35,256 nt of DNA from Desulfuromonadales bacterium (lineage in GTDB: Bacteria > Desulfobacterota > Desulfuromonadia > Desulfuromonadales > Geopsychrobacteraceae): positions 1-35,256 of the forward strand of contig JAHYIY010000025.1 in the NCBI GenBank assembly GCA_019429255.1. Reading direction: 5' to 3'. Both the position numbers and the translations under genes were made by a program. The first letter of the stretch is position 1; every line of letters begins with the position of its first letter. This document shows, in pieces, positions 1 to 7,088 of the stretch. A model generated the notes under the pieces. That model did not search any database. It was given only the letters and a program-made list of their open reading frames with translations, and was not told where the DNA came from.

Positions 1-146
1 AGCACCGGGCCTTTGAATCCTATGTCAAGGGACGCGATTGTTTCCCGTTGGGTCATCCATGACCGCTTTTTGTCGCCGTCCATGGCGACAAAAACCCTTG
101 CCACAGGATCCAAAGGCCCTGCGCAAGGATAGAGCTGACCAGATAC
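1..146 (+). repeat. MITE-like dispersed repeat, copy A (left end cut by window)
   Basis: This is a non-coding multi-hairpin element. Its outer arms pair (GGGCCTTTGAATCC at 7-20 with GGATCCAAAGGCCC at about 106-119), next come TGTCAAGGG and CCCTTGCCACA, and inside are two perfect hairpins: GGTCAT/ATGACC at 51-64 and TTTTTGTCGCC/GGCGACAAAAA at 67-94. The right end GCTGACCAGATAC (134-146) matches the ends of the other copies, and the left end is only represented by its last bases AGC. The element stops 58 bp before the EF-P start codon. The same core recurs at 2656-2801, 29063-29216 and, inverted and shorter, at 1381-1499. Confidence 0.85.
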
Positions 147-204
147 AATAAGAAAAGTATATTTTTTGTCCGTCGTAATTTCATTCCAAGGAGTATCCCA
201 ATTT

Positions 205-768
205 ATGATCGAAGCAAGTGATTTTCGCCGTGGTGTCATTTTTCAGCATGATGCCGCTCCCTGTCTGGTGGTGGATGTCAGTTTCCAGTCGCCGACAGCG
301 CGCGGTGGTAACACCCTGGTCAAAACCAAATATCGCAATCTGCTGACCGGCCAGGTGTTAAGTGGATCTTTCAAGTCGGGCGATCGCTTTGATGAGGCTG
401 ATTTTTCCCGCCGCAAAGGGCAGTTTTTATACGCTGCCGATGACCATGGCGTGTTTATGGACAATGAAAGTTTCGAACAGTATGAGCTGGGCGGCGATAT
501 CTATGAGGACATTCGCGGTTACCTGCTTGAAGGAGCCGAAGTCACCCTCGGCGTGTATAACGATCAGGTCGTCACTATTGATCTGCCGCAGGTGGTTGAA
601 TTGACGGTGACCGAAACCGCTCCGGCGATTCGTAACGCTACTGCCACCGCTCAAAGCAAAGAGGCCGTGCTTGAAACCGGCATCAGCGTTCAGGTTCCGG
701 GTTACCTTGAGAGCGGGGAAAAAATCAAGGTTGATACCCGGGAGTGCCGCTTCGTCTCCAGGGCCTGA
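205..768 (+). CDS. efpL: EF-P family translation factor, EfpL (YeiP)-like
   Basis: The 187-residue product has the three-domain length of elongation factor P, which binds between the ribosomal P and E sites and relieves stalling at proline-rich stretches. The loop at about residues 30-40 reads SPTARGG, as in E. coli YeiP/EfpL (SPTARGA), and not the lysine-containing PGKG loop of canonical EF-P, so an arginine sits at or beside the loop tip. The C-terminal part has the family signature around SGEKIKVDTRE. The start at 205 is preferred over an in-frame TTG at 166 because AAGGAG lies at 188-193 and the protein then aligns with the family N-terminus. The NUDIX gene starts in its stop codon. EF-P proteins of this bacterial group can carry this loop, so whether it acts as the main EF-P or as a paralogue cannot be decided from the window. 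Confidence 0.85.
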   Translation: MIEASDFRRGVIFQHDAAPCLVVDVSFQSPTARGGNTLVKTKYRNLLTGQVLSGSFKSGDRFDEADFSRRKGQFLYAADDHGVFMDNESFEQYELGGDIYEDIRGYLLEGAEVTLGVYNDQVVTIDLPQVVELTVTETAPAIRNATATAQSKEAVLETGISVQVPGYLESGEKIKVDTRECRFVSRA

Positions 769-1370
769 TGCCCATGATAGATCTGGAACAGATCAGATCG
801 GGGCTGATCCAACATCAGCCACAACTGTTGACGCAGCAGGATTTTCGCCGGGCAGCGGTCGCCATGCTGCTGCGCGAGCAGGCCGGTGACACGGAAGTTC
901 TGTTTATCCGGCGCGCCGAGCACGAGCTGGATCCCTGGTCGGGGGATCTGGCTTTTCCGGGGGGCGGCGTTGATCCGACAGACCTCAGTCCACGGGCCGC
1001 TGCCGAACGGGAAACCTTCGAGGAAATCGGGCTGGAGCTTGCTCCACACCTGTATCTTGGCCGCAGTGATGATCTGGCCGGGGCTTATTTATCGATTCAC
1101 ATTGCCTGTTTTGTCTATCAGCTGGAAAACGAGGCGAACTTTTGCCTCAATGGTGAAGTGGTCGATCTATTCTGGGTACCGTTTCGCACCTTGCTTGATC
1201 CGGCGCGCAATTGCCTGCACGAGTTTCACTATCGCGGCGCCGGGCGCTGCCATCCGGTTATTGAATTGCCTGAGTGGAGCAATCGCCCGCTGTGGGGGAT
1301 CACCTATCGCCTGCTGCAGAATTTTCTCGGGCGCTTCGGCCTTTCCTTCCGTCATCCGGAACGTTTTTGA
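768..1370 (+). CDS. NUDIX hydrolase, CoA pyrophosphatase (NudL)-like
   Basis: The protein of about 200 residues has a NUDIX box around residues 60-85: FPGGGVDPTD, then RETFEEIG. The RExxEExG half is intact and would bind the metal ions that cleave a diphosphate. The first half resembles E. coli NudL (FPGGAVDDTD), with the upstream glutamate of the classic box not conserved, as in CoA diphosphatases. The substrate could therefore be CoA or another nucleoside diphosphate derivative; this is inferred from the motif only. The ATG at 768 overlaps the EF-P stop (TGATG), implying translational coupling; a second ATG at 774 is an equally possible start. The gene is followed 10 bp later by repeat copy B. 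Confidence 0.8.
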   Translation: MPMIDLEQIRSGLIQHQPQLLTQQDFRRAAVAMLLREQAGDTEVLFIRRAEHELDPWSGDLAFPGGGVDPTDLSPRAAAERETFEEIGLELAPHLYLGRSDDLAGAYLSIHIACFVYQLENEANFCLNGEVVDLFWVPFRTLLDPARNCLHEFHYRGAGRCHPVIELPEWSNRPLWGITYRLLQNFLGRFGLSFRHPERF

Positions 1371-1380
1371 AAAAATATTG

Positions 1381-1499
1381 GTAATTACTCAGCACCCAAT
1401 TTGCATCGGATCGGGGCTGCCATGACAAGGGCGTCTGTCGCCATGGACAGCGAAAGAGTCCCTTGACACAGGCCTCCCGACCCGGTGCTGAACAGGTAC
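1381..1499 (-). repeat. MITE-like dispersed repeat, copy B (short, inverted)
   Basis: The ends GTAATTACTCAGC (1381-1393) and GCTGAACAGGTAC (1487-1499) are imperfect inverted repeats of each other and match the ends of the other copies. Read on the minus strand the core has the same order (TGTCAAGGGAC, then GTCCATGGCGACAGA, then CCCTTGTCA), but it is about 30 bp shorter because the GGTCAT hairpin is missing. No flanking duplication is visible. It fills nearly the whole gap between the convergent NUDIX and GGDEF-like genes, so its hairpins may also stop transcription from both sides. Confidence 0.8.
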
Positions 1500-1506
1500 A
1501 AAACAG

Positions 1507-2475
1507 TCACCCTCGCCGGCGACACATTTTGACGCTGCTTCCACTCGACTGTTTGGCCAGTTTTTTCATCTCGGTGCAGGCGTCGATCATCTCCAGGACA
1601 CTGCTAAAGCGTCGCACCGCCAGATCAATCCCCCCCAAACTTAAGTTGACCAAAGGAAAAAACTGTTCAACTCCCTCACGGTTAGCCGCCACGATGTGGC
1701 CACGTTGACGATCATCGGTGGAGTAAAATTCAGGGATTCCCAGATCGATACGGCGCAAGATGTCATCAGTGACTTGGGCGGCGACACTTGAGGGCAGGGT
1801 AAACATGAAATCATCGCCGCCAATATGGCCAAGAAAGGCATTGCCGCAACCGGCAGCGTGGAGGGCAACGCGGATCACGTTTGCCGTAAAGATGATCATG
1901 TCATCGCCACGGGCGAAGCCGTAGACATCGTTGTAAGGTTTGAAATGATCAAGATCGGCATAGATAACGCAGTACTCTTCATTGCTGTTCAGTACCCGCT
2001 CCAATTCCTGATGTATGCTGTTATTGCCCGGCAGACCGGTATTGGGGTTAGCGTCGAGGGCGAGGGTGTTGAGACGTTTGAGCTCAACCAGAGCGGTCTT
2101 AAGTTTTAACTGATTTTTGACCCGCGCCTTAACCGATGGAGCAGTAAATGGGCGGGCGATGTAGTCAGAGGCGCCGCACTCAAAAGCTCTTTCCTCCTGC
2201 TGCGGCGAAGATTGTGGTGCAATAAAGATGACGGGGAGGTGGCTGGTTTTTTCGTCCTGCCGTAATCTCTCACAAAGCTGGAACGGGTCTTCTCCCGGCA
2301 GGCGCGTATCCAGCAACAGCAAGTCGATGGACTGCTGATGGAGCAGTGTTAACAGCTGATCGCTGGAGTTGGCGGTAACGACATGATAACGATCCTTCAA
2401 GGTTCCGATCAGGCTGGCTACACCCATCAGGTCGGCATCGGCGATCAGGATGCGGCAGCGGTCAGTGGTGGGCAT
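1507..2475 (-). CDS. Response regulator with divergent GGDEF domain
   Basis: The 322-residue protein has an N-terminal receiver domain (about 1-120) with a phosphoacceptor aspartate in LLLLDTRLPG, followed by a GGDEF-type domain (about 140-310). The signature is GHIGGDDFMF: the catalytic Glu of GG(D/E)EF is Asp, and the usual receiver lysine near residue 108 is Arg (IARPF). The metal and substrate region IYADLDHFKPYND is well kept. It may be a weak or inactive diguanylate cyclase, or a c-di-GMP or GTP sensor. GGGAGAT lies just before the ATG. No partner kinase is adjacent. Residues near the C-terminus (KMCRRRG) look unstructured. Confidence 0.85.
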   Translation of the reverse strand: MPTTDRCRILIADADLMGVASLIGTLKDRYHVVTANSSDQLLTLLHQQSIDLLLLDTRLPGEDPFQLCERLRQDEKTSHLPVIFIAPQSSPQQEERAFECGASDYIARPFTAPSVKARVKNQLKLKTALVELKRLNTLALDANPNTGLPGNNSIHQELERVLNSNEEYCVIYADLDHFKPYNDVYGFARGDDMIIFTANVIRVALHAAGCGNAFLGHIGGDDFMFTLPSSVAAQVTDDILRRIDLGIPEFYSTDDRQRGHIVAANREGVEQFFPLVNLSLGGIDLAVRRFSSVLEMIDACTEMKKLAKQSSGSSVKMCRRRG

Positions 2476-2530
2476 GAGATGATCTCCCTTAACGGTTTTT
2501 TCAGCAGCGACCTTTATTTATAATCAAAAA

Positions 2531-2915
2531 CTATGTCCCAACCTGCAGATGCTCGAACAAATGATCCTCGTTGCGTAAAGAGACAGACCCCTGTTGCTGC
2601 AACTGCTCAATTTTGCGCCAGGAGCGCCCGTCGGTAAAGTTATTTTTTTGCTGCGGTATCTGTTCAGCACCGGGCCTTTGAATCCTATGTCAAGGGACGC
2701 TTTTCGTCATCCATGACCGCTTGTTGTCGCCGTCCATGGCGACAAACACCCTTGCCACAGGATCCCCAACCCGGTGCGAAGGACAGCAGCTGAATAGTTA
2801 CTTGCTGCGGATCAATCAGGTAGACGGGTTTGCCCAATGTTTGCGCTTCCAGTGCCAGATCCAGACAGCTCAGGTTTCCCTCCCCCCACCAGTTGGTTGC
2901 AATGACACAGATATC
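2531..2915 (-). pseudogene. Broken gene remnant split by repeat copy C
   Basis: On the minus strand two in-frame coding-like segments flank the repeat. The upstream part (about 2915 to 2802) reads DICVIATNWWGEGNLSCLDL...LGKPVYLIDPQQ. The downstream part (about 2655 to 2531) reads IPQQKNNFTDGRSWRKIEQL...HLQVGT and then stops. The repeated PQQ at the junctions comes from the 8-bp target duplication. Upstream of DICVIA the frame is closed by TAA at 2916-2918, so the 5' part is already lost. I do not recognise the family; the hydrophobic strand followed by NWWGEGN and the YLIDP strand resemble a small Rossmann-like domain. Confidence 0.6.
2656..2801 (+). mobile_element. MITE-like element, copy C, with 8-bp target site duplication
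   Basis: The ends are GTATCTGTTCAGC (2656-2668) and GCTGAATAGTTAC (2789-2801), an imperfect 13-bp inverted pair. The element is directly flanked by TTGCTGCG at 2648-2655 and TTGCTGCG at 2802-2809, a perfect 8-bp direct repeat. The core carries the TGTCAAGGG / CCCTTGCCACA arms and the TTGTCGCC-GTCCAT-GGCGACAA hairpin. It has no coding capacity, so it would have to be moved by a transposase elsewhere. Ends starting GTAA together with 8-bp duplications are typical of IS66-family elements (family knowledge, link inferred). It interrupts the remnant gene described separately. Confidence 0.85.
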
Positions 2916-3024
2916 TTAAAATATGGTCTGTTCAGGGAAGCTGTTGCCAAATAAAGTCAGGTTCTGAACTATCTCGGTGCAAAAGGCTTGACAGCCACTG
3001 CCTTTCGTCAGACCATCGTCCACC

Positions 3025-4026
3025 ATGCGAAAAGGATTTACCACCGGAACCGCTGCAGCGGCTGCTGCCAGAGCCCATGCCCGGTTCATCATTCATCAGC
3101 TGAACGGCGATTATGTCGACGTCATGCTCCCTGACGGAGGGAGGCTGGGTGTCCCTGTTGTCTGCCGGTCCCATGGTGCCATGGTCACCAAGGACGCCGG
3201 TGACGATCCCGATGTCACCCACGGCGCAGCGATATGGGCGGGGGTGGAGTTGCGTGAGGACGACACCGCCATCCATATCGTCGGCGGCGAAGGGGTTGGC
3301 CTGGTCACGCGCCCCGGTTTGCAGATTCCCGTCGGGCAGGCCGCCATCAATCCGGTTCCCCGCGCCATGATCGAAGCCAATGTGCGGGCGGAGATCGGTG
3401 CGGCTCGCGGCGCTGTCGTGACCATCTGGGTGCCGGACGGCAAGCGGCTGGCAGGGCGGACCTTCAATGCGCGTCTGGGTATTGAGGGGGGGATCTCCAT
3501 CATCGGCACCACGGGAATCGTCGAACCCATGAGCGTTCAGGCGCTGGTGGACACCATCCGCTGTGAAATTGACGTACAACTGGCTGAAGGCCATCCCATC
3601 ACCCTGGTGCCCGGCAAGATCGGTGAAAAATACCTGCAAGCGCTGCACCCCGGCACCAGTGCCGTGCTGGTGAGCAACGCTTTTGCCGAGGCCCTGGCTT
3701 ATCTGCGCCGGCGACAGGTAGACAAACTGACCCTCGCCGGGCATCCCGGCAAGCTGGCTAAATTAGCCATGGGCTGCTATAACACCCACTCCAACGCCTC
3801 CCCCCAGGCGCAGGGTTTTGTCGCCGCTATGCTGGGGCTGACCGGGGCCTTCAATACCGTCGAGGAAATTTGTCAGCGCTATCCGGCGGCTTTTGCTCCG
3901 GTGGCGCAGCGCATAGCCGGTCGGGTGCAGAATGATTACGGTTTTTCTCGAGTTGACGTGTTGCTGTTTGATATGGCGGGAATGCTTTTGGCAAGTTATC
4001 CCACAGCAAATTCAGGTGACCTGTGA
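3025..4026 (+). CDS. cbiD: Cobalt-precorrin-5B C1-methyltransferase CbiD
   Basis: CbiD adds the C1 methyl group during anaerobic corrin ring contraction using S-adenosylmethionine. The N-terminus has the family start RKGFTTGTAAAAAAR (family form GYTTGTCAAAAAKA, with Ala in place of Cys here), a central GIEGGISIIGTTGIVEPMS segment and the C-terminal NTHSNASPQA region. At 333 residues it is slightly short for the family. It opens the plus-strand operon cbiD-E-F-G-H-J. No convincing ribosome-binding site precedes the ATG at 3025 and I found no clear promoter, so an upstream alternative start cannot be excluded. The large minus-strand frame across this gene is an antisense shadow. Confidence 0.93.
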   Translation: MRKGFTTGTAAAAAARAHARFIIHQLNGDYVDVMLPDGGRLGVPVVCRSHGAMVTKDAGDDPDVTHGAAIWAGVELREDDTAIHIVGGEGVGLVTRPGLQIPVGQAAINPVPRAMIEANVRAEIGAARGAVVTIWVPDGKRLAGRTFNARLGIEGGISIIGTTGIVEPMSVQALVDTIRCEIDVQLAEGHPITLVPGKIGEKYLQALHPGTSAVLVSNAFAEALAYLRRRQVDKLTLAGHPGKLAKLAMGCYNTHSNASPQAQGFVAAMLGLTGAFNTVEEICQRYPAAFAPVAQRIAGRVQNDYGFSRVDVLLFDMAGMLLASYPTANSGDL

Positions 4027-4655
4027 ATCAACAACCCCGCATTTTTATCATCTCCATGGGTCCCGGTAGCCCCGAGCTGCTGACGGTACGCGCCCGTCAG
4101 GCGCTGGAAACCATCGACCTGGCCGTCGGCGCGCCGCGCCTGACCGGGGGGCTGACGATCCCCTGTCATGAGCCGGTGCCGCTGGTCAGCGGGACGATCG
4201 AGTATATCCGTAACCATCCGGACCAATGCATCGGTGTGCTGGTCAGCGGTGATGCCGGGTTCTACAGCCTCAGCCGCGCCGTTGTGCAGGTATTCGGCCG
4301 GGAATCAGTGACTGTTATTCCCGGCGTCAGCGTCGTTCAGGCCGCTTTTGCCGCTATTGCCGAACCCTGGCAGGAGGCCCGATTCTTTTCTGCTCACGGA
4401 CGGCAGGAGCTGGACATTGCGGCTATCATGGCAAGCGCACGTTTTTTGCTGCTCTGCGATCACAGCCACCATCCCCGCACGATTCTGGAGCGCTACAGTC
4501 TACTTCTTGAGCACTTTGACCTCTGGGTCATGAGTAACCTCAGCCTTGATAATCAAATGATCGTCCCCGTAACCAGGAAAACGGTCATCCCTGTAGATCC
4601 CTTGAGTTGTGTGGTGGGAGTAAAAAAAGATGCTTTTGCAAAAAGTGTCTACTGA
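4023..4655 (+). CDS. cbiE: Cobalt-precorrin-7 C5-methyltransferase CbiE
   Basis: This tetrapyrrole methylase (210 residues) methylates C5 of the corrin ring. The SAM-binding start is IISMGPGSPELLTVRA, followed by GVLVSGDAGFYSL and VIPGVSVVQAAFA, all typical of the family. The GTG start overlaps the cbiD stop (GTGA). The catalytic CbiE domain appears complete. It ends GVKKDAFAKSVY, which resembles the first residues of the linker that joins CbiE to CbiT in fused CbiET/CobL proteins. The stop codon is immediately followed by a palindromic repeat (4656-4781) and no CbiT domain follows. The protein may be a naturally stand-alone CbiE or a fused protein cut by the repeat. Confidence 0.9.
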   Translation: MNQQPRIFIISMGPGSPELLTVRARQALETIDLAVGAPRLTGGLTIPCHEPVPLVSGTIEYIRNHPDQCIGVLVSGDAGFYSLSRAVVQVFGRESVTVIPGVSVVQAAFAAIAEPWQEARFFSAHGRQELDIAAIMASARFLLLCDHSHHPRTILERYSLLLEHFDLWVMSNLSLDNQMIVPVTRKTVIPVDPLSCVVGVKKDAFAKSVY

Positions 4656-4781
4656 GATGGCTAGGCAAAAAACACCAAATGCAAGGCGCGCAATTTTCGA
4701 GCTAGGAGGCGTACTTACGTACGTCGAGGAAGCGAGACGATTGCAGCAACACCGCAGTTGGTGAATTTTTGCGACGCCATC
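4656..4781. repeat. Long imperfect palindromic repeat between cbiE and cbiF
   Basis: The outer arms GATGGC (4656-4661) and GCCATC (4776-4781) are exact complements. Inside, GGCAAAAAACACC pairs with GGTGAATTTTTGC, and the centre contains GGCGTACTTACGTACGTC. The whole 126 bp can fold into one long hairpin. Its sequence is unrelated to the GTAA-ended elements elsewhere in the window. It begins directly after the cbiE stop and ends 22 bp before cbiF, inside what should be one transcript. From memory, palindromes with a TACTTACGTACGTC-like centre recur in deltaproteobacterial genomes; only one copy is present here. Confidence 0.75.
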
Positions 4782-4803
4782 AAAAAAGAGAAGGAACATT
4801 AAT

Positions 4804-5574
4804 ATGATGGATAACAGTCAGCGTCCTCAGGTCTATTTTATCGGTGCCGGACCCGGCGATCCGGAGCTGATCACCCTCAAAGGGATTAACGCCATCAAGC
4901 GCTGTCGGACGGTCATCTACGCCGGCAGTCTAGTGGCTCCGGAAATCCTTGATCACTGCGTTGCCGGTGCGGCTATTCACAACTCTGCCTCCATGAATCT
5001 GGAGCAGATCATCGCCGTCATGGTCGCGGCCACCGGCGAGGGTCACAGCGTGGCGCGTCTGCACACCGGCGATCCCTCCCTTTACGGCGCTATTCAGGAG
5101 CAGATGGCCGAGCTCGACCAACGGGATATTTTCTATTCGGTCATTCCCGGCGTCACGGCGGTGTTTGCGGCGGCCGCCGCCCTGCGCACCGAGCTGACTG
5201 CTCCGGAACAGTCCCAGACCCTGGTCATCAGTCGCATGGCCGGACGCACGCCGGTGCCCGAGGATGAAGAGGTGGCGCGCCTGGCCTGCCATGGCGGCAC
5301 CTTCTGTTTCTACCTTTCGGTGGATCGCTTCGGCGAGATTGCCCGAAAGTTTCTCGATCAGGGCTGGAGTCCGCAAACCCCCGTAGCCATGGTCTATCGC
5401 GCCAGCTGGCCCGATGAGCTGATGCGGCGCGGTACCCTGGCAGACATGGCCGGACAGATTGCCGAGAGTGGTGTCAACAAACACGCTGTGGTGATTATCG
5501 GCAAGCCTTTGGGTGCCATCGGCGCTTATTCAAAACTCTATGACCGGGAATTCAGCCATGGCACCCGCCCCTGA
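4804..5574 (+). CDS. cbiF: Cobalt-precorrin-4 C11-methyltransferase CbiF
   Basis: This 256-residue tetrapyrrole methylase methylates C11 during corrin synthesis. It has the SAM-binding loop FIGAGPGDPELITLKG at about residues 12-27, the YAGSLVAPEIL segment characteristic of CbiF/CobM, RLHTGDPSLYGAIQEQ and VIPGVTAVFAAAAAL. AAGGAA lies about 10 bp before the ATG at 4804. It is separated from cbiE by a 126-bp palindrome. The next gene, cbiG, starts before the cbiF stop codon, so the two are likely coupled. Confidence 0.95.
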   Translation: MMDNSQRPQVYFIGAGPGDPELITLKGINAIKRCRTVIYAGSLVAPEILDHCVAGAAIHNSASMNLEQIIAVMVAATGEGHSVARLHTGDPSLYGAIQEQMAELDQRDIFYSVIPGVTAVFAAAAALRTELTAPEQSQTLVISRMAGRTPVPEDEEVARLACHGGTFCFYLSVDRFGEIARKFLDQGWSPQTPVAMVYRASWPDELMRRGTLADMAGQIAESGVNKHAVVIIGKPLGAIGAYSKLYDREFSHGTRP

Positions 5575-6349
5575 AGTTGCAGTGATCGCTGTCACCGGGG
5601 CCGGGGCGCGGCTGGCGGCCGAAATCAGCGTCGGACTGGGCGGTCGTCTCCATCTGCCTCGAAGAATGGCCACGGCATATGATGCCGGCCCCTACGATTC
5701 CCTCGCCGACCAGTTCGCCATGTTGATGGGCGGCAGCAAGCGCGGGATTGTCGCAGTCATGGCCCAGGGGATCGTCACCCGTATGATCGCCCCCCACCTG
5801 CAGTCCAAATACCAGGACCCTGCCGTGGTCACCTGTGACGAGGTGGGACGCTTCGCCATCAGTACCCTTTCCGGTCACGAAGGGGGTGCCAACCATCTTG
5901 CCCACGCTGTGGCGTCTATCACCGGTGCAACCCCGGTCATCACCACCGCTACCGAGGCCAACCGCTGTCATGTGCTGGGGATCGGCTGCCGTCGCGGCAC
6001 CTCCAAAGCGGCGATTCTGCACGCTATCCGTTGTGGCTGTGAACAGGCGGGGATTACGACTGATCAACTGCGGCTGATAACTTCGGCCTGGCTCAAGAAG
6101 GATGAAGCGGGTCTGCTGGATGCGATCGTCGAGCTGGGGCTTTATCTGCGCTTTCTGCCCCGCAGCGCCTATGAGAACTCCCTCTATCATTTTACTGTTC
6201 ACGACGGCCCCATGCGCCATCTGGGGATTCCCGGCGTGGCCGAGCCCTCGGCCCTGCTGGCAGCCGTCAACCCGCGCCTGTTGTTGCCGCGCACCGTTAT
6301 CGACTCTGTCACCATCGCCATCGCCCGGGAAGGACTCATTCATGCCTGA
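5558..6349 (+). CDS. cbiG: Cobalt-precorrin-5A hydrolase CbiG
   Basis: CbiG opens the delta-lactone of cobalt-precorrin-5A and releases the two-carbon fragment as acetaldehyde. Visible family segments are VAVMAQGIVTRMIAP, the VTCDEVGRFAISTLSGHEGGAN block and the C-terminal VLGIGCRRGTS block, which begins the CbiG C-terminal domain. At 263 residues it is shorter than many CbiG proteins (about 330-350), mainly in the N-terminal and linker parts. The ATG at 5558 lies inside the end of cbiF; in-frame starts at 5540 and 5513 would add a non-conserved N-terminus. It overlaps cbiH by 8 bp. Confidence 0.92.
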   Translation: MAPAPEVAVIAVTGAGARLAAEISVGLGGRLHLPRRMATAYDAGPYDSLADQFAMLMGGSKRGIVAVMAQGIVTRMIAPHLQSKYQDPAVVTCDEVGRFAISTLSGHEGGANHLAHAVASITGATPVITTATEANRCHVLGIGCRRGTSKAAILHAIRCGCEQAGITTDQLRLITSAWLKKDEAGLLDAIVELGLYLRFLPRSAYENSLYHFTVHDGPMRHLGIPGVAEPSALLAAVNPRLLLPRTVIDSVTIAIAREGLIHA

Positions 6350-7088
6350 TGGAATTCTGTTTGTGGTTGGAACCGGCCCCGGATCGGAGGCCTACATGGC
6401 TCCCGCCGCCGGTCACGCCATCTCAAGCGCCGACTACGTCTGTGGTTATAAACCCTATCTGGAGCAGATAGAGCATCTGATCCCCGCAACCGCCCAGGTC
6501 TTCAGCAACGGCATGACCGGCGAGAAGGAGCGGGTGGAGAAGGCTCTGGCCGCCATGGAGCAGGGGCAGCGCGTTGCTCTGGTTTGTGGCGGAGATGCGT
6601 CGCTGTACTCCCTGGCCTCGCTGGTTTTTGAGTTGGCCCACGCCACCGATGCCATCGAAGTGATCCCCGGCATTACCGCCGCCATGGCCGCCTCGGCGCG
6701 CCTCGGTGCCCCCATCGCTGACGATCTGGCCATCATCTCCATGTCCGACCTGCTTACCCCCTGGGAACTGATCCGGAAGCGCATCGAGGCGGTCAACAGC
6801 GGCGACTTCGTCTGCGCCATCTATAACCCGCGCAGTAAAAAGCGCACCAGCCAGCTCGCCTACACGGTGCAGCGCTTCATGGCCGAGCGCGGTGACCTTG
6901 CCTGCGGCTTCGTGCGCCACTGTTACCGGGAGGGGGAACGCACCTGGACCGGCTACTTAAGTCAGCTTGATCTGGAAAGTATCGACATGAGCACCCTGGT
7001 CATGGTCGGCAGTACCCGCACCATCCTTAAAAACGGCAAGCTGGTAACACCGCGCGGCTACACCGCCAAATACGGAGAGCGCCCATGA
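6342..7088 (+). CDS. cbiH: Cobalt-precorrin-3 C17-methyltransferase CbiH
   Basis: The 248-residue methylase catalyses C17 methylation and ring contraction. Signatures are LFVVGTGPGSEAYMAPAA near the N-terminus, ADYVCGYKPYLEQI, ALVCGGDASLYSLAS, VIPGITAAMAASARLGAPI, and the YNPRSKKRTSQL segment that distinguishes CbiH/CobJ. The ATG at 6342 is preceded by GGGAAGGA and lies 8 bp inside cbiG. The longer in-frame extension to 6102 is only read-through of the cbiG region and is not conserved. The stop overlaps the cbiJ start (ATGA). Confidence 0.95.
   Translation: MPDGILFVVGTGPGSEAYMAPAAGHAISSADYVCGYKPYLEQIEHLIPATAQVFSNGMTGEKERVEKALAAMEQGQRVALVCGGDASLYSLASLVFELAHATDAIEVIPGITAAMAASARLGAPIADDLAIISMSDLLTPWELIRKRIEAVNSGDFVCAIYNPRSKKRTSQLAYTVQRFMAERGDLACGFVRHCYREGERTWTGYLSQLDLESIDMSTLVMVGSTRTILKNGKLVTPRGYTAKYGERP

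Noticed and set aside
1-2801. CRISPR-like repeat array formed by the repeated hairpins near the left end
   Set aside because: The copies are 120-150 bp long, spaced by whole genes and bounded by inverted ends, with no regular spacers or cas genes.
2988-2993. TTGACA as a -35 box for cbiD
   Set aside because: No -10-like sequence at 16-18 bp, and transcription would start at or after the ATG.
2994-3000. B12-box heptamer GCCACTG 25 bp before cbiD, suggesting a second cobalamin riboswitch
   Set aside because: None of the other conserved aptamer blocks is present around it, and the space upstream is occupied by the broken gene and repeat copy C.
2932-3744. 270-codon minus-strand frame opposite cbiD
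   Set aside because: Antisense shadow of a strongly conserved cbiD; no recognisable domains and a low-complexity composition. The same applies to long antisense frames at 5552-6343, 12474-13421, 25118-26038, 31783-32790 and 33713-34756.
4656-4781. Reading the cbiE-cbiF palindrome as an intrinsic terminator or attenuator
   Set aside because: No T-run follows, it lies within a pathway operon and its sequence looks like a dispersed repeat; an effect on expression is possible but not supported.
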